Made by a program: the position numbers and the translations under genes
NCBI RefSeq assembly: GCF_900091465.1
Contig: NZ_FMHV01000002.1
Location: forward strand, 1,426,001-1,490,000
From: Micromonospora rhizosphaerae
GTDB lineage: Bacteria > Actinomycetota > Actinomycetes > Mycobacteriales > Micromonosporaceae
Reading direction: 5' to 3'
Length of the DNA: 64,000 nt
Shown here: piece by piece, positions 53,032-60,900 of the stretch
Numbering within the stretch: the stretch's first letter is position 1
Layout: each line of letters begins with the position of its first letter
Notes under the pieces: model-generated
What the model was told of the DNA's origin: nothing
The model's database searches: none
What the model saw: the letters and a program-made list of their open reading frames with translations, nothing else

Positions 53032-53961
53032 TCAACTGAACAGCTCTCGGAACCCCGCCCGCCACGACGGGTACTCGAGGTTCAGCCCCAGCGCGGACTT
53101 GGCCTTGGCGTTGCTGGCCGCGGAGCTGGGTACCGTAGTACACGGCTTGAACGCCGATCTGTTCCTCGGCCTCCTCCTCAGAGACGCGCCGCGGCGGAGG
53201 GGCGTCCAGGGTCTCGGCCAGATAGGGCAGCCACTCAGCCTGCGGGGCGGGCTCGTCCCCCACGACGTTGTAGATACCGGGGCTTCCCCTGTCGACCGCT
53301 TGCACAGTGGCCGACACCGCGTCGCGGACGTGAACAAACGGATACCGGCCCGCGCCCTCGCCGACAATCGGCACGTCGCCCGACTTGACCCCTGTTGCCC
53401 ATTCTCCACCCGGCCCGATCGCGGTGCCCTCACCGTAGAGAAAGCCGTATCGAAGGACGACGCCTTCGATCCCCGGTGTGCCCAACACCAGTGTCTCGGC
53501 CGCGATGTTCGCCTGTATGTGGCTTCGGATCGGCTCCGGGGCATCCAGATACAGCGGCGTCGACTCGTCCGTGAGCCCCGATCCGACCGGCTGGGTCATG
53601 AAGCTGGCGCTCTGTGCAACAACCCGACGGGTGCCAGCTTCACGAGCCGCCATCATCAGTGTCTTCGTTCCCTCGCTCCGCAGCCGGTTGGTCACCTCCA
53701 GCCACTTCCCGTAGTCACGAGACGGCGCGGACAGCGCTGTGATCTCGTTGATGATCACCTCCGGTTCGGCCTCGAGGACCGCCTGACGCACCGCAGCCTC
53801 GTCCAGCCGGTCCATCAATGCCGGCCGCGCCCCGAGTGCGTCTATGACGGAGAAGTTCTCACTCCGGTGGGTGCTGGCCGTGACCTCGTGACCCCGGTCC
53901 ACCAGCGCCTCAACGAGGGGCCGACCCAAGACCCCTGTTCCCCCGCGACGAAAATCCGCAC
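53032..53961 (-). pseudogene. NAD-dependent epimerase/dehydratase family pseudogene (two frameshifts)
   Basis: Full-length sugar-epimerase-like gene broken twice. The start GTG 53961 gives VRIFVAG, then a base is missing in the nucleotide-binding loop near 53940: the frame with GTGVLGRPLVEALVDRGHEV continues. A second shift lies near 53119-53126, after VYYGTQLRG, and the true C-terminus GLNLEYPSWRAGFRELFS is in another frame. The typical SYK-type catalytic region is not clear. The rest is well conserved, so the breakage is recent. It sits between inverted repeats. Confidence 0.85.
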
Positions 53962-54086
53962 TGTCGTCTCCTTGCTGGAACGAGGTAGCTCTCCGCGAGC
54001 TGGTGCAGGAAACAGGCTCACCACCCACCGTGCCGTGGCCTGCTTGTCGCCGGCGGTCGACGTGACCGTATCGCCGATCGCCTGCC

Positions 54087-54140
54087 CAGGGGCGTCACCT
54101 GGCCACCCGATACGCCAAACGGGCATTCCGCTACCGACCC
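54087..54140 (-). repeat. Inverted repeat, right copy
   Basis: 54-base partner of 52824-52876, on the opposite strand. Together they enclose about 1.2 kb with the dead epimerase. The surrounding non-coding stretch 53962-54586 also contains a GNAT remnant. Confidence 0.75.
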
Positions 54141-54335
54141 AGCGGGGTCCTCATCGCTGCCATCATCTGGCTCCCATGATCGACAGGCACCTAGCGAGTC
54201 TGCCGGCGGTTGGTCGCTCCGCGACGACCCTACGGGCCGCCCTTGACCCCGGAGCCTCTGCGACCTCGGGCCGGTTACCACCGGGCAGGCCCCGGCCTGC
54301 CCGACCACAACACGCACCGCATCCCGACCACGGCC

Positions 54336-54510
54336 TCATCTCGTCTTACGCTCGCCGTCAACTGTCCGTCCATCGCATCCGAACTCGCTGCTTGTCTCGC
54401 CGGTCACCGTAAAGCCGAGCCGTTCATACAGCGCCCGTGCCCATGGGTTGTCCTTTTCGACGCCCAGGTCGAGTACGCCCCACGTGCCGCGGCCAACGCG
54501 GCATCCTGCG
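54336..54510 (-). pseudogene. GNAT acetyltransferase C-terminal remnant
   Basis: On the minus strand, frame ending TGA at 54336, LDLGVEKDNPWARALYERLG followed by FTVTGETSSEFG is the acetyl-CoA binding and late beta-strand region of GNAT enzymes. The preceding helix (AQDAALAAARGA) lies in another frame, so a frameshift occurred at about 54465-54475. No N-terminal half can be found. Approximate upstream limit. Confidence 0.65.
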
Positions 54511-54586
54511 CAAGCCCGTGGGGCCTAACTGGGTGGTCCAATCGGGATGGGTCGGCGACCATAGTCGACATGGCAAGGGACCGGGC

Positions 54587-55597
54587 ATGAGGCTGCCGCT
54601 TCAGGGCGGGCTGCCGCCGGTGGATGCGGTGGCCGGCACAGTCGTGGAGATCGCCTGTGACGAATCGGGGTTTTCCGGCACCAATCTGCTCGATCCAGCC
54701 ACTCCGGTGATCACACACGCGAGTGTCGAGCTGCGCGGCGGGGAGGCGGCTGGGCTGATCGCGACACTGCGGTCCGGTTTCCGATTCTCGCCGAACGAGT
54801 TCAAGTCCCGGCAGTTCCTCCGCCGGCCCGAAGCGGGTGAGGTGCTGGAGTGGTTCCTGGCGGCGCTGCGCGGCCGGGCGCACGTCCACCTGGTCGACAA
54901 GCAGTACTTCCTCGTCACCCGCATCGTCGACCTGCTGCTGACCGAGCCGTCGTACGCGGCCGGTACCCGCCTGACCCAGGAACACCGTTCGGCCGCCCTC
55001 GCCTTGTATCGGGCCAGACGTTCGGCCGGTTCCGACTGGGGGGTCTTCCTCGCGGCCTTCGTCGAGATGCTCCGGATCAAGCGGCGACACCGGCCGGATC
55101 AGCGGACCGTGGAACGGTTCTTCCAGGCACGGGATGCGCTGGTACGACACGGGCTGGGCGCGCAGGCCGAGGCTATCCTTTACGGACTCAGCCGGACCCG
55201 GGTCTGCATCATCCTGGCCAGGCTGAGCGACGACGACCGATCGATCCCGCCACCGCTGGAGCCGATGCTGCCGGCGCTGGCCGAGACCGTCCTGTTCTGG
55301 AGCGGCGGGGGGCGGCGGGTGCTGGTGATCCACGACGAGCAGAGCGCCCTCACGGCCGACCGGTTGCGTCGCCTCCAGCAGGTACTGGCCGACAGCGCCG
55401 GACTGTCGCCGGCCGGGGGGTCGCCGCTGGCCGGGCTGGTGATGGTCGACTCCCGGGACGATCCGCGCGTCCAAGTTGCCGACCTGCTCGCCGGGGTGGC
55501 CCGGCGGTTGCCGGGGATCGTCGACGACGGCCCACTCCAGCCGTTGCTCTCCCCGACCTCACTGCACGATCCGATCGGTGACGCCCTACCGACCTGA
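54587..55597 (+). CDS. DUF3800-like protein
   Basis: 336-aa soluble protein. Acidic pair VVEIACDESGFSG at 20-32 and late SRDDPRVQVADLLAGVARR match the DUF3800 pattern, a fold related to RNase H-like nucleases and often found in mobile or defence islands. The middle holds NEFKSRQFLRRPEAGEVLEW. ATG 54587 follows AAGGGA. It is intact while its neighbours decay, which suggests it was maintained or arrived late. Function unproven. Confidence 0.75.
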   Translation: MRLPLQGGLPPVDAVAGTVVEIACDESGFSGTNLLDPATPVITHASVELRGGEAAGLIATLRSGFRFSPNEFKSRQFLRRPEAGEVLEWFLAALRGRAHVHLVDKQYFLVTRIVDLLLTEPSYAAGTRLTQEHRSAALALYRARRSAGSDWGVFLAAFVEMLRIKRRHRPDQRTVERFFQARDALVRHGLGAQAEAILYGLSRTRVCIILARLSDDDRSIPPPLEPMLPALAETVLFWSGGGRRVLVIHDEQSALTADRLRRLQQVLADSAGLSPAGGSPLAGLVMVDSRDDPRVQVADLLAGVARRLPGIVDDGPLQPLLSPTSLHDPIGDALPT

Positions 55598-55669
55598 CGG
55601 CCAAGCGGGGACAGGGCTACCGGAGCTCACCGGGTGGGCGGTGGGTGGATCCGGGCCGCAGACCGTGAC

Positions 55670-55760
55670 GGGTGGGAACTCGGCTCAGGCGTTGTCCCAC
55701 AACCTGATCACCGCCGGATACCGTCCACCCCACTTGTCCGCGAGGTCGTCGAACGCCCCC
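55670..55760 (-). pseudogene. IS256-family transposase remnant
   Basis: Minus-strand frame reads FDDLADKWGGRYPAVIRLWD then NA, a stop, and AEF. This is the well-known C-terminal signature of IS256-type transposases. Only about 30 codons remain. It is joined to the 3' end of the small gene at 55708-55908. Confidence 0.75.
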
Positions 55761-55908
55761 GGGCCGCGGCGGCGTTGACCGCGGCGTAGATCTCGTCCAG
55801 GGGCCGGTGGGACCAGTCGGTCATCGGGTGGGGCGGCTCGAGCAGCAGGCCATCGACGCTGTACCGGTGCAGCAGGTCGCCCACGTCTCGTGCTTGGTTA
55901 CTGGACAT
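55708..55908 (-). CDS. Small gene truncated by IS256 remnant, 66 aa
   Basis: MSSNQARDVGDLLHRYSVDG then LLLEPPHPMTDWSHRPLDEI looks like genuine coding. From about residue 50 the frame runs through IS256-derived DNA in a foreign reading frame (RSTTSRTSGVDGIRR), so the original C-terminus is lost. The ATG overlaps the last codons of the upstream membrane-protein gene by 11 bases, so it was in its operon. I do not recognise the family. Confidence 0.5.
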   Translation of the reverse strand: MSSNQARDVGDLLHRYSVDGLLLEPPHPMTDWSHRPLDEIYAAVNAAAARGRSTTSRTSGVDGIRR

Positions 55909-56353
55909 GTCCGGAGGCGCGGCGAAAGAGCAGCACGACCGCGAGGACTCCGACGGCGGGCGGCAGGATCGCCAGGGTGCCCCACAGGGGCGGAAAGATC
56001 TGTGCGTCGTACTCGGTCGACACGAGCAGGAGCACGGCAAGGGCGGCCGTGACCGTGATCACCACGACGGCCAGGACCGGAGCCAGCCGGCTGCGTGACC
56101 GCACGACCCGAATCACGGGCAGCCACAACAATGCCCCCACTACCGCAACGGCGTACACGAGGCCGTACAACAGGCCCGGATCCGGCCGCTTGCCGTACGG
56201 CTCGTACATGGCGTTCGCGTGATCGGTGAGGCTGTGCACGCCGAGCTGGTCGATCATCGCCGCCACCGCCAGGACGGCGGACAGCGCGGCCGCCACCCAC
56301 ACGGCGCGGGCGGCAGGGGCGGCCCTCTCGTTTTCGGATAGTGACTGTCTCAT
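55898..56353 (-). CDS. Four-helix membrane protein, likely TetR target
   Basis: 151-aa protein with four hydrophobic segments, including VWVAAALSAVLAVAAMIDQL, LLYGLVYAVAVVGALLWLPV and LAVVVITVTAALAVLLLVST. I do not recognise a named family. ATG 56353 lies inside an operator-like palindrome; GTG 56374 is an alternative. Divergent from a TetR regulator, with operators between, so it is probably the regulated gene. It overlaps a truncated small gene downstream. Confidence 0.75.
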   Translation of the reverse strand: MRQSLSENERAAPAARAVWVAAALSAVLAVAAMIDQLGVHSLTDHANAMYEPYGKRPDPGLLYGLVYAVAVVGALLWLPVIRVVRSRSRLAPVLAVVVITVTAALAVLLLVSTEYDAQIFPPLWGTLAILPPAVGVLAVVLLFRRASGHVQ

Positions 56354-56369
56354 AGAAAGTGACTCTATG
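56351..56369. promoter_or_regulatory. TetR operator-like palindrome 1
   Basis: CATAGAAAGTGACTCTATG: six-base arms CATAGA and TCTATG around an AGTGACT core. It overlaps the start codon of the membrane-protein gene, so a bound repressor would block it. Confidence 0.6.
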
Positions 56370-56398
56370 AACACCGGATCTGAGAGTCAAGAGCATTT

Positions 56399-56413
56399 AG
56401 AGAGTCACTCTCT
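56399..56413. promoter_or_regulatory. TetR operator-like palindrome 2
   Basis: AGAGAGTCACTCTCT: perfect 7-base arms around one base, sharing AGTCACT with site 1. It lies 31 bases before the TetR gene, consistent with autoregulation. Confidence 0.65.
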
Positions 56414-56444
56414 GAAGCATGTGGCTGTCTGCTAGCCTCGGCGC

Positions 56445-57023
56445 ATGGGTAACGGGCTCCGTGAACGCTGGCGGATCAATGCCATGCGCACGATCCAAGA
56501 GCGGGCGCTCGATCTCTTCGACGCGCGAGGGTTCGACGCCGTCACCATCGAGGAGATCGCTGCCGCAGCCGAGGTGTCCCCGTCTTCGGTGTACCGCTAC
56601 TTCGGAACGAAGGAAGGGCTTCTCGTCGCCGACGAGTTCGACAGCATGAGCCAAGAGACGCTCGAGGGCATCTTGGACGTGAACGATCCGGTCGGCAGCC
56701 TGCTACGGGCCGTGGTCAAGTACGAAGCGACAGCGGAGCAGACACCCCAACGTCGAGTGCGGTACTTCTTCAAGGTGCCATCGGTGCGCATGGCTGCGTG
56801 TGCGGCGCTCGACCGAGCAAGTCAGCGGATCGCGCCGATGTTGGTGACCAGTGGTGGGATGACCACGACGCAGGCGCGTGTGGCCGCAAACGCATTGGTG
56901 TTCGGTTACTTCGCCGCGCTCGAACAGTGGTACCTGGACGGTGGCGCCGACCCGATCGCAAAATACGTCGACGATGGCATGCAGCCACTACGCGGACTGT
57001 GGCCGACGCCGGACGAAGCCTGA
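56445..57023 (+). CDS. TetR family transcriptional regulator
   Basis: 192-aa regulator. The DNA-binding domain is complete: RTIQERALDLFDARGFDAVT, then IEEIAAAAEVSPSSVYRYFG and TKEGLLVADE. The remainder is a ligand-binding helical domain. The ATG at 56445 is preceded by two AGTCACT-centred palindromes shared with the divergent membrane gene. The codon third positions are somewhat less GC-rich than in core genes, consistent with transfer. Confidence 0.92.
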   Translation: MGNGLRERWRINAMRTIQERALDLFDARGFDAVTIEEIAAAAEVSPSSVYRYFGTKEGLLVADEFDSMSQETLEGILDVNDPVGSLLRAVVKYEATAEQTPQRRVRYFFKVPSVRMAACAALDRASQRIAPMLVTSGGMTTTQARVAANALVFGYFAALEQWYLDGGADPIAKYVDDGMQPLRGLWPTPDEA

Positions 57024-57325
57024 GGCGCCCCTTATGAGCTGCGCGTCTCAACGCTTCCTGCTGCCGGACAGCAGCTATTGACAACGTCGCTCCGGCTCCC
57101 CCCGGCGGGGGTCGAGCTCCGACTCGGCCTGGTCGCCGTACAGCACAGAAGTACAGCAACGCATGGGACTATCACAGCCCTCGACCGTGGGCCGTTCACG
57201 GGCCAGTAGCTACGAGGCCCAGAGGTCACGAGCGGCCACGAGCTGTTAGCGGGCCAGCCGTCGCGAGCGGCATTTTCGGGCAGCACGACCGGTCGAGCGC
57301 GCTCTTCCAAACTGAGGTCCTGGGC
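57024..57325. other. Non-coding interval after the TetR gene
   Basis: 302 bases, less GC-rich than the core, with several short GAGC/GCTC and ACGAGC repeats at 57200-57300. No frame on either strand looks like protein. Confidence 0.4.
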
Positions 57326-57514
57326 TCAGATCCGACGCTCGCGTGAAAAGCGGGCTCCGACGTTCACGACCCACTCCCGTGACCGGCGCTTGTCGGTGTC
57401 CTGGATCGCGTGCCGAACAGCTAGTCGGATCACCCAGTAGAGGACAAACAGGCTCAGCGCGTAGAGGAGAACGGCCGCGATTGAGGCTTCCAGGATCGTG
57501 AACCATAGGGGATC
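57326..57514 (-). CDS. Small membrane protein, start uncertain
   Basis: Minus-strand frame of 62 codons: LWFTILEASIAAVLLYALSL then FVLYWVIRLAVRHAIQDTD and a basic tail. This is a clear single-helix membrane protein. No ATG, GTG or TTG is found in frame near the head, which abuts and overlaps the SDR stop; a CTG or a lost 5' part is possible. An out-of-frame ATG sits close by. Its coding look (GC third positions less marked) suggests a true but damaged or unusually started gene. Confidence 0.5.
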   Translation of the reverse strand, partial: DPLWFTILEASIAAVLLYALSLFVLYWVIRLAVRHAIQDTDKRRSREWVVNVGARFSRERRI

Positions 57515-58283
57515 AGGTGAAGTTGGCGCCGCCGTCGACGAGCAGGGACTGGCCGTTGATGTAGGCGCCGTCGTCGGAGAAGAGGAACGCCACCATGGCG
57601 GCGAGGTCCTCCGGCTTTCCCAGTCGCGGCGAGCGTACGGTCGCGAGAATCTGGTCGCGCCACTCCACCGTGGTGGCGTTGAGCGCGGCCCCGGTGAGGA
57701 TCACGCCGGGCGACACGAGGTTGGTACGGACGCCGTGCTTGCCACCGAGGGTCGCGGTGTGCCGGGTAAGCCCGACCAGGCCGCTCTTGGCGGCCTGGTA
57801 TGCGACCCGCTCGGTTTCACCCATCCACACCGAGCTCGACATGGTGTTGATGATGGAGCCCACGCGTTGCTTGATCATGATCGGCAGGGCGTGCCGGACG
57901 CCGTACATGTAGCCGGTGAGTGTGACGTCGATGGTGTGCTGCCACACATCGACCGGCACCGAGGTGACGTCGGTGTCCCGCCCTAGGGTTCGCGGCGAGA
58001 GGTCCGCGGCCACGTTGAACAGGCCGTGCAGGCCACCGAACCGCTCGACGGTGAAGGTGACCAGGTCTCGGTACGAACCCTCGTCGGCGATGTCGAAGCC
58101 GCGTGCCACGGCCGTTCCGCCGGAGCCGGTGATCCCTTCGACCACGGCCTGGGCGGCGGCCTCGTTCAGATCCGCCGCGACGACCAGCATGCCCTCCTCG
58201 GCGAGGCGGACCGCTGTCGCGCCGCCGATGTTGCCGGGCGCCGCACCGGCGACAATGGCAACCTTGTCCTTGAGTCCGCGCAT
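57513..58283 (-). CDS. Short-chain dehydrogenase/reductase
   Basis: 256-aa SDR. The cofactor loop is VAGAAPGNIGGATA, a variant of TGxxxGIG; NVAADLS replaces NNAG. Catalytic Ser is in NTMSSSV and Tyr/Lys in VAYQAAKSG. The C-terminus SDDGAYINGQSLLVDGG is standard. Likely NAD(P)H-dependent, substrate unknown. It lies beside an old-yellow-enzyme pseudogene on the same strand, suggesting both served one redox pathway. Confidence 0.92.
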   Translation of the reverse strand: MRGLKDKVAIVAGAAPGNIGGATAVRLAEEGMLVVAADLNEAAAQAVVEGITGSGGTAVARGFDIADEGSYRDLVTFTVERFGGLHGLFNVAADLSPRTLGRDTDVTSVPVDVWQHTIDVTLTGYMYGVRHALPIMIKQRVGSIINTMSSSVWMGETERVAYQAAKSGLVGLTRHTATLGGKHGVRTNLVSPGVILTGAALNATTVEWRDQILATVRSPRLGKPEDLAAMVAFLFSDDGAYINGQSLLVDGGANFT

Positions 58284-58296
58284 TGTCCTGTACCTT

Positions 58297-58600
58297 TCAC
58301 GTCTCGGGGCTGTTCTTCAGGAACGGGTAGTCGGTGTAGCCCGTATTACCGCCGTAAAACGTGGTCGGGTCCGGCTGGTTGTAGGGGCCCTGGCGGGCGA
58401 TCCGGCTCGGCAGGTCGGGGTTGGCGAGGCACGCCTCGGCGAATGCGACGACGTCGGCCACGCCGTCGTCTAGCGCGCCGTGGGCCTCCTCGTGCAGCGG
58501 GCGTGGCATCTCGTACCGGTGCGGGTGAGCACCAGTCGAGATCTACCGCTCCCGGCGCGGCCTGGGACCCGTCCTCGCCGCCCGGGTGCCGGCATTTCTC
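58297..58600 (-). pseudogene. Old yellow enzyme family pseudogene with internal deletion
   Basis: The last 70 codons (58297-58509) give DDGVADVVAFAEACLANPDL, then PDPTTFYGGNTGYTDYPFLK, the standard C-terminus of OYE/alkene reductases. Directly upstream, in another frame, HPGGEDGSQAAPGAVDL resembles the N-terminal HPxxxPDGxxPVAPSA stretch. About 200 central residues with the FMN and catalytic residues are missing. Upstream boundary approximate. Confidence 0.6.
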
Positions 58601-58775
58601 TCCCAGCCGGACGCCGGTTGGCGGCAATCTCGAGTGTGGGCACGACCAGGCCGGCGAGCGCCGCCGTAACGCTGATTGCGGGCCGGCGCCAGTTGGGCGA
58701 CCGAGAGCGGCGGCAAGGACCCTCCTTGTAGGACGATGCCGCTACGGCGCGCCCGCCAGCGCCTCCCGGACGGCG

Positions 58776-59010
58776 TCACCCGCCGGGCGAGCGAGCCGCG
58801 GCTGCGCGCACTTCGTCGAGGTAGGCGCCGGTCCTGGCGGCGATCCCGCATACGGCCCGTCCGGGTCGTCGCCGAGCGCGCCGATGACCGGCCGGGCCTC
58901 CAGCGGCGGCAGCGCTTCGAGGCCCGCCAGACCGGCAAGGGCGTCGGCGCCATGTCCCGCTCGTAGAAGTGCCTCTCGTCGAGGGACGGTCACGGCGGCA
59001 GATTGCCGAC
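58776..59010 (-). pseudogene. Unrecognised frame-disrupted coding remnant
   Basis: Three adjoining minus-strand segments in different frames read like one protein: ERHFYERDM, then GADALAGLAGLEALPPLEA with PVIGALGDDPDGPYAG, then IAARTGAYLDEVRAAAARSP and a stop. I cannot name the family. The rest of 58600-59176 holds only the promoter side of the next gene. Confidence 0.4.
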
Positions 59011-59176
59011 CCGCCACGAACGGAGCATGTCCGGCTGTTACCCTCCGTCGGGAAGGGCTGCGGAGCGTGATGATCCGCCCTCGGCCTGCCGCCGGCTCGG
59101 GCCTTCCGGGTGCCTGACCCGCACGGTCGGTACCCTGCTAGGTCCCGGCCTTCGTACGACGACATGGTGGTACCTG

Positions 59177-59953
59177 ATGAGCGATCTTCGAGTGGTGGCG
59201 TTCGACCTGGACGACACCCTGGCTGTCTCCAAGTCCCAGATCGATCGTCGCATGGCCGATCTGCTCGCCCACCTGCTCGCCGAAGTCGACGTCTGCATCA
59301 TCTCCGGCGGCCGTTTCGAGCAGTTCGAGACGCAGGTGCTCGCACATCTGGACCTCACCGAGGAGCAGCGGCGCCGGCTCCACCTGATGCCCACCTGCGG
59401 CACCCGTTACTACCGCTGGCAGGGCTCGGCCTGGCGGCAGGTGTACGCGGAGGACCTGAGCGCCGAGGACAAGGCCCGGGTAGTGGAGGTGCTCACCGAG
59501 TCGGCGAAGGCGCTGAACCTCTGGGAGACGAAGACCTGGGGTGACGTGATCGAGGACCGGGGCAGCCAGATCACCTTCTCGGCGCTGGGCCAGTCCGCGC
59601 CGCCGGCCGAGAAGTACGGCTGGGACCCCGACGGCACGAAGAAGCAGCGGCTCCGGGACGCCGTCGCGGCGAAGCTCCCCGACCTCGAAGTGCGCGGCGG
59701 CGGCTCGACGTCGATCGACGTCACCCGCAAGGGCGTGGACAAGGCGTACGGCATGCGCAAGCTGCTGGAGTGCTTGGACCTGAAGCTCGACAACGTGCTC
59801 TTCGTCGGCGACCGGCTGGACGAGGGCGGCAACGACTACCCGGTCAAGGCGATGGGCATCCAGTGCTTCGCCGTCACCTGCTGGCAGGAGACCGCCGACT
59901 ACGTCGAGGCTCTCGTCGACGACCTGGTCAAGCAGCGCGCGGACCGCGCCTAG
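59177..59953 (+). CDS. HAD-IIB family phosphatase (phosphomannomutase-like)
   Basis: 258-aa enzyme. Motif I is FDLDDTLAVSK, with cap type C2B. SGGRFEQFETQVLAHL and FVGDRLDEGGNDYPV (motif IV) follow, and STSIDVTRKGVDKAYGM has the motif III lysine. It resembles eukaryotic-type phosphomannomutase and sucrose-phosphate phosphatase-like HADs; related actinobacterial genes are of unsure substrate. ATG 59177 is preceded by GTACCTG. A hairpin follows. Confidence 0.88.
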   Translation: MSDLRVVAFDLDDTLAVSKSQIDRRMADLLAHLLAEVDVCIISGGRFEQFETQVLAHLDLTEEQRRRLHLMPTCGTRYYRWQGSAWRQVYAEDLSAEDKARVVEVLTESAKALNLWETKTWGDVIEDRGSQITFSALGQSAPPAEKYGWDPDGTKKQRLRDAVAAKLPDLEVRGGGSTSIDVTRKGVDKAYGMRKLLECLDLKLDNVLFVGDRLDEGGNDYPVKAMGIQCFAVTCWQETADYVEALVDDLVKQRADRA

Positions 59954-59972
59954 CCCGCCGAACGCCGAGCGC

Positions 59973-59997
59973 CGCCCCGGGTCAGGGACCCGGGGCG
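59973..59997. terminator. Bidirectional hairpin terminator
   Basis: Perfect 10-bp repeat, 59973-59982 against 59988-59997, 5-base loop, between the convergent HAD and NmrA-type genes. Confidence 0.85.
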
Positions 59998-60012
59998 GGC
60001 GGTGTTAGGACG

Positions 60013-60858
60013 TCAGAGCGCGGCGCGGATCGCCTCGGCGAGCGTCGTCGGCGCGCGGCCGAGCAGCTTCGCCAGGTCGTCCCCGACCTCCAACTCGCCC
60101 TGGGCGAGACCGCGGTCGCCGTCGGCGAGCACGGCCGCGTACCCCTCGGGCGCGCCGGCCGCGACCAGCAGTTCGGTGTACTTGTCGACCGGCAGGTCGA
60201 TGTACGAGACCGCGGTGCCGGTCTGCCGAGAGATCTCGGCGGCCAGTTCGGTCAGCGTGAAGGGGTTGCCCCCCAGCTCGAGGACCCGGTTGGTGTGGCC
60301 CTCGGTGGTGAGCACCGCCGCGGCGGCCTCGGCGTAGTCGGCGCGGGTGGCCGCGCTCACCCGGCCGTCACCCGCCGCGCCCGCGACGCCGTGCTGCAGG
60401 TACGTCGGGAGCTGGGCGGTGTAGTTCTCCAGGTACCAGCTGTTGCGCAGGAAGGCGTAGGGCAGGCCGGAGTCCAGGATCAGCTGCTCGGTCGCCTTGT
60501 GCTCGGCGGCGAGCACGAGGCTGGAGGTGTCCGCCTTCGCGATGCTGGTGTAGACGATCAGCCCGACGCCGGCCTCGTTGGCGGCGGTGACGACGTTGCC
60601 GTGCTGCACCACGCGTCGGCCGACCTCGCTGCCGGAGACGAACATCAGCTTCTCGGCGCCGGCGAAGGCGGCCTGCAGCGACTCGGCGTCGTCGTAGTCG
60701 GCCCGCTGGGTGACCACCCCGCGCTGGGCAAGGTCGGCCAGGCGGTCGATGTCCCGGCCGACCGCCACGATCTGGTCGGCCGATACGCCCCGGCGGAGCA
60801 GCGACTCGATGATCAGGCGGCCGAGCTGGCCGGTGGCGCCGGTGACGACGATGGACAT
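60013..60858 (-). CDS. NmrA-type NAD(P)-binding oxidoreductase
   Basis: 281-aa SDR-like protein. The N-terminus MSIVVTGATGQLGRLIIESL holds the cofactor loop. LMFVSGSEVGRRV and GLPYAFLRNSWYLENY are typical for NmrA/QOR2-type quinone reductases. It lacks the usual SDR Tyr-Lys pair. ATG 60858 is used; the longer frame is not conserved. Divergent from an HxlR regulator with an operator between them, the common NmrA-HxlR arrangement. Confidence 0.92.
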   Translation of the reverse strand: MSIVVTGATGQLGRLIIESLLRRGVSADQIVAVGRDIDRLADLAQRGVVTQRADYDDAESLQAAFAGAEKLMFVSGSEVGRRVVQHGNVVTAANEAGVGLIVYTSIAKADTSSLVLAAEHKATEQLILDSGLPYAFLRNSWYLENYTAQLPTYLQHGVAGAAGDGRVSAATRADYAEAAAAVLTTEGHTNRVLELGGNPFTLTELAAEISRQTGTAVSYIDLPVDKYTELLVAAGAPEGYAAVLADGDRGLAQGELEVGDDLAKLLGRAPTTLAEAIRAAL

Positions 60859-60900
60859 GGGGACTCCCGGTGGTCGCGTACAAGAACTGTCTTCGCACAG

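Noticed and set aside
52631..54412. 593-codon plus-strand frame across the epimerase region
   Set aside because: No family motif, opposite to a clear though broken epimerase, low-complexity sequence.
49952..59170. Prophage or integrative element with attachment sites
   Set aside because: No integrase, no phage genes and no repeated tRNA 3' end could be seen inside the window.
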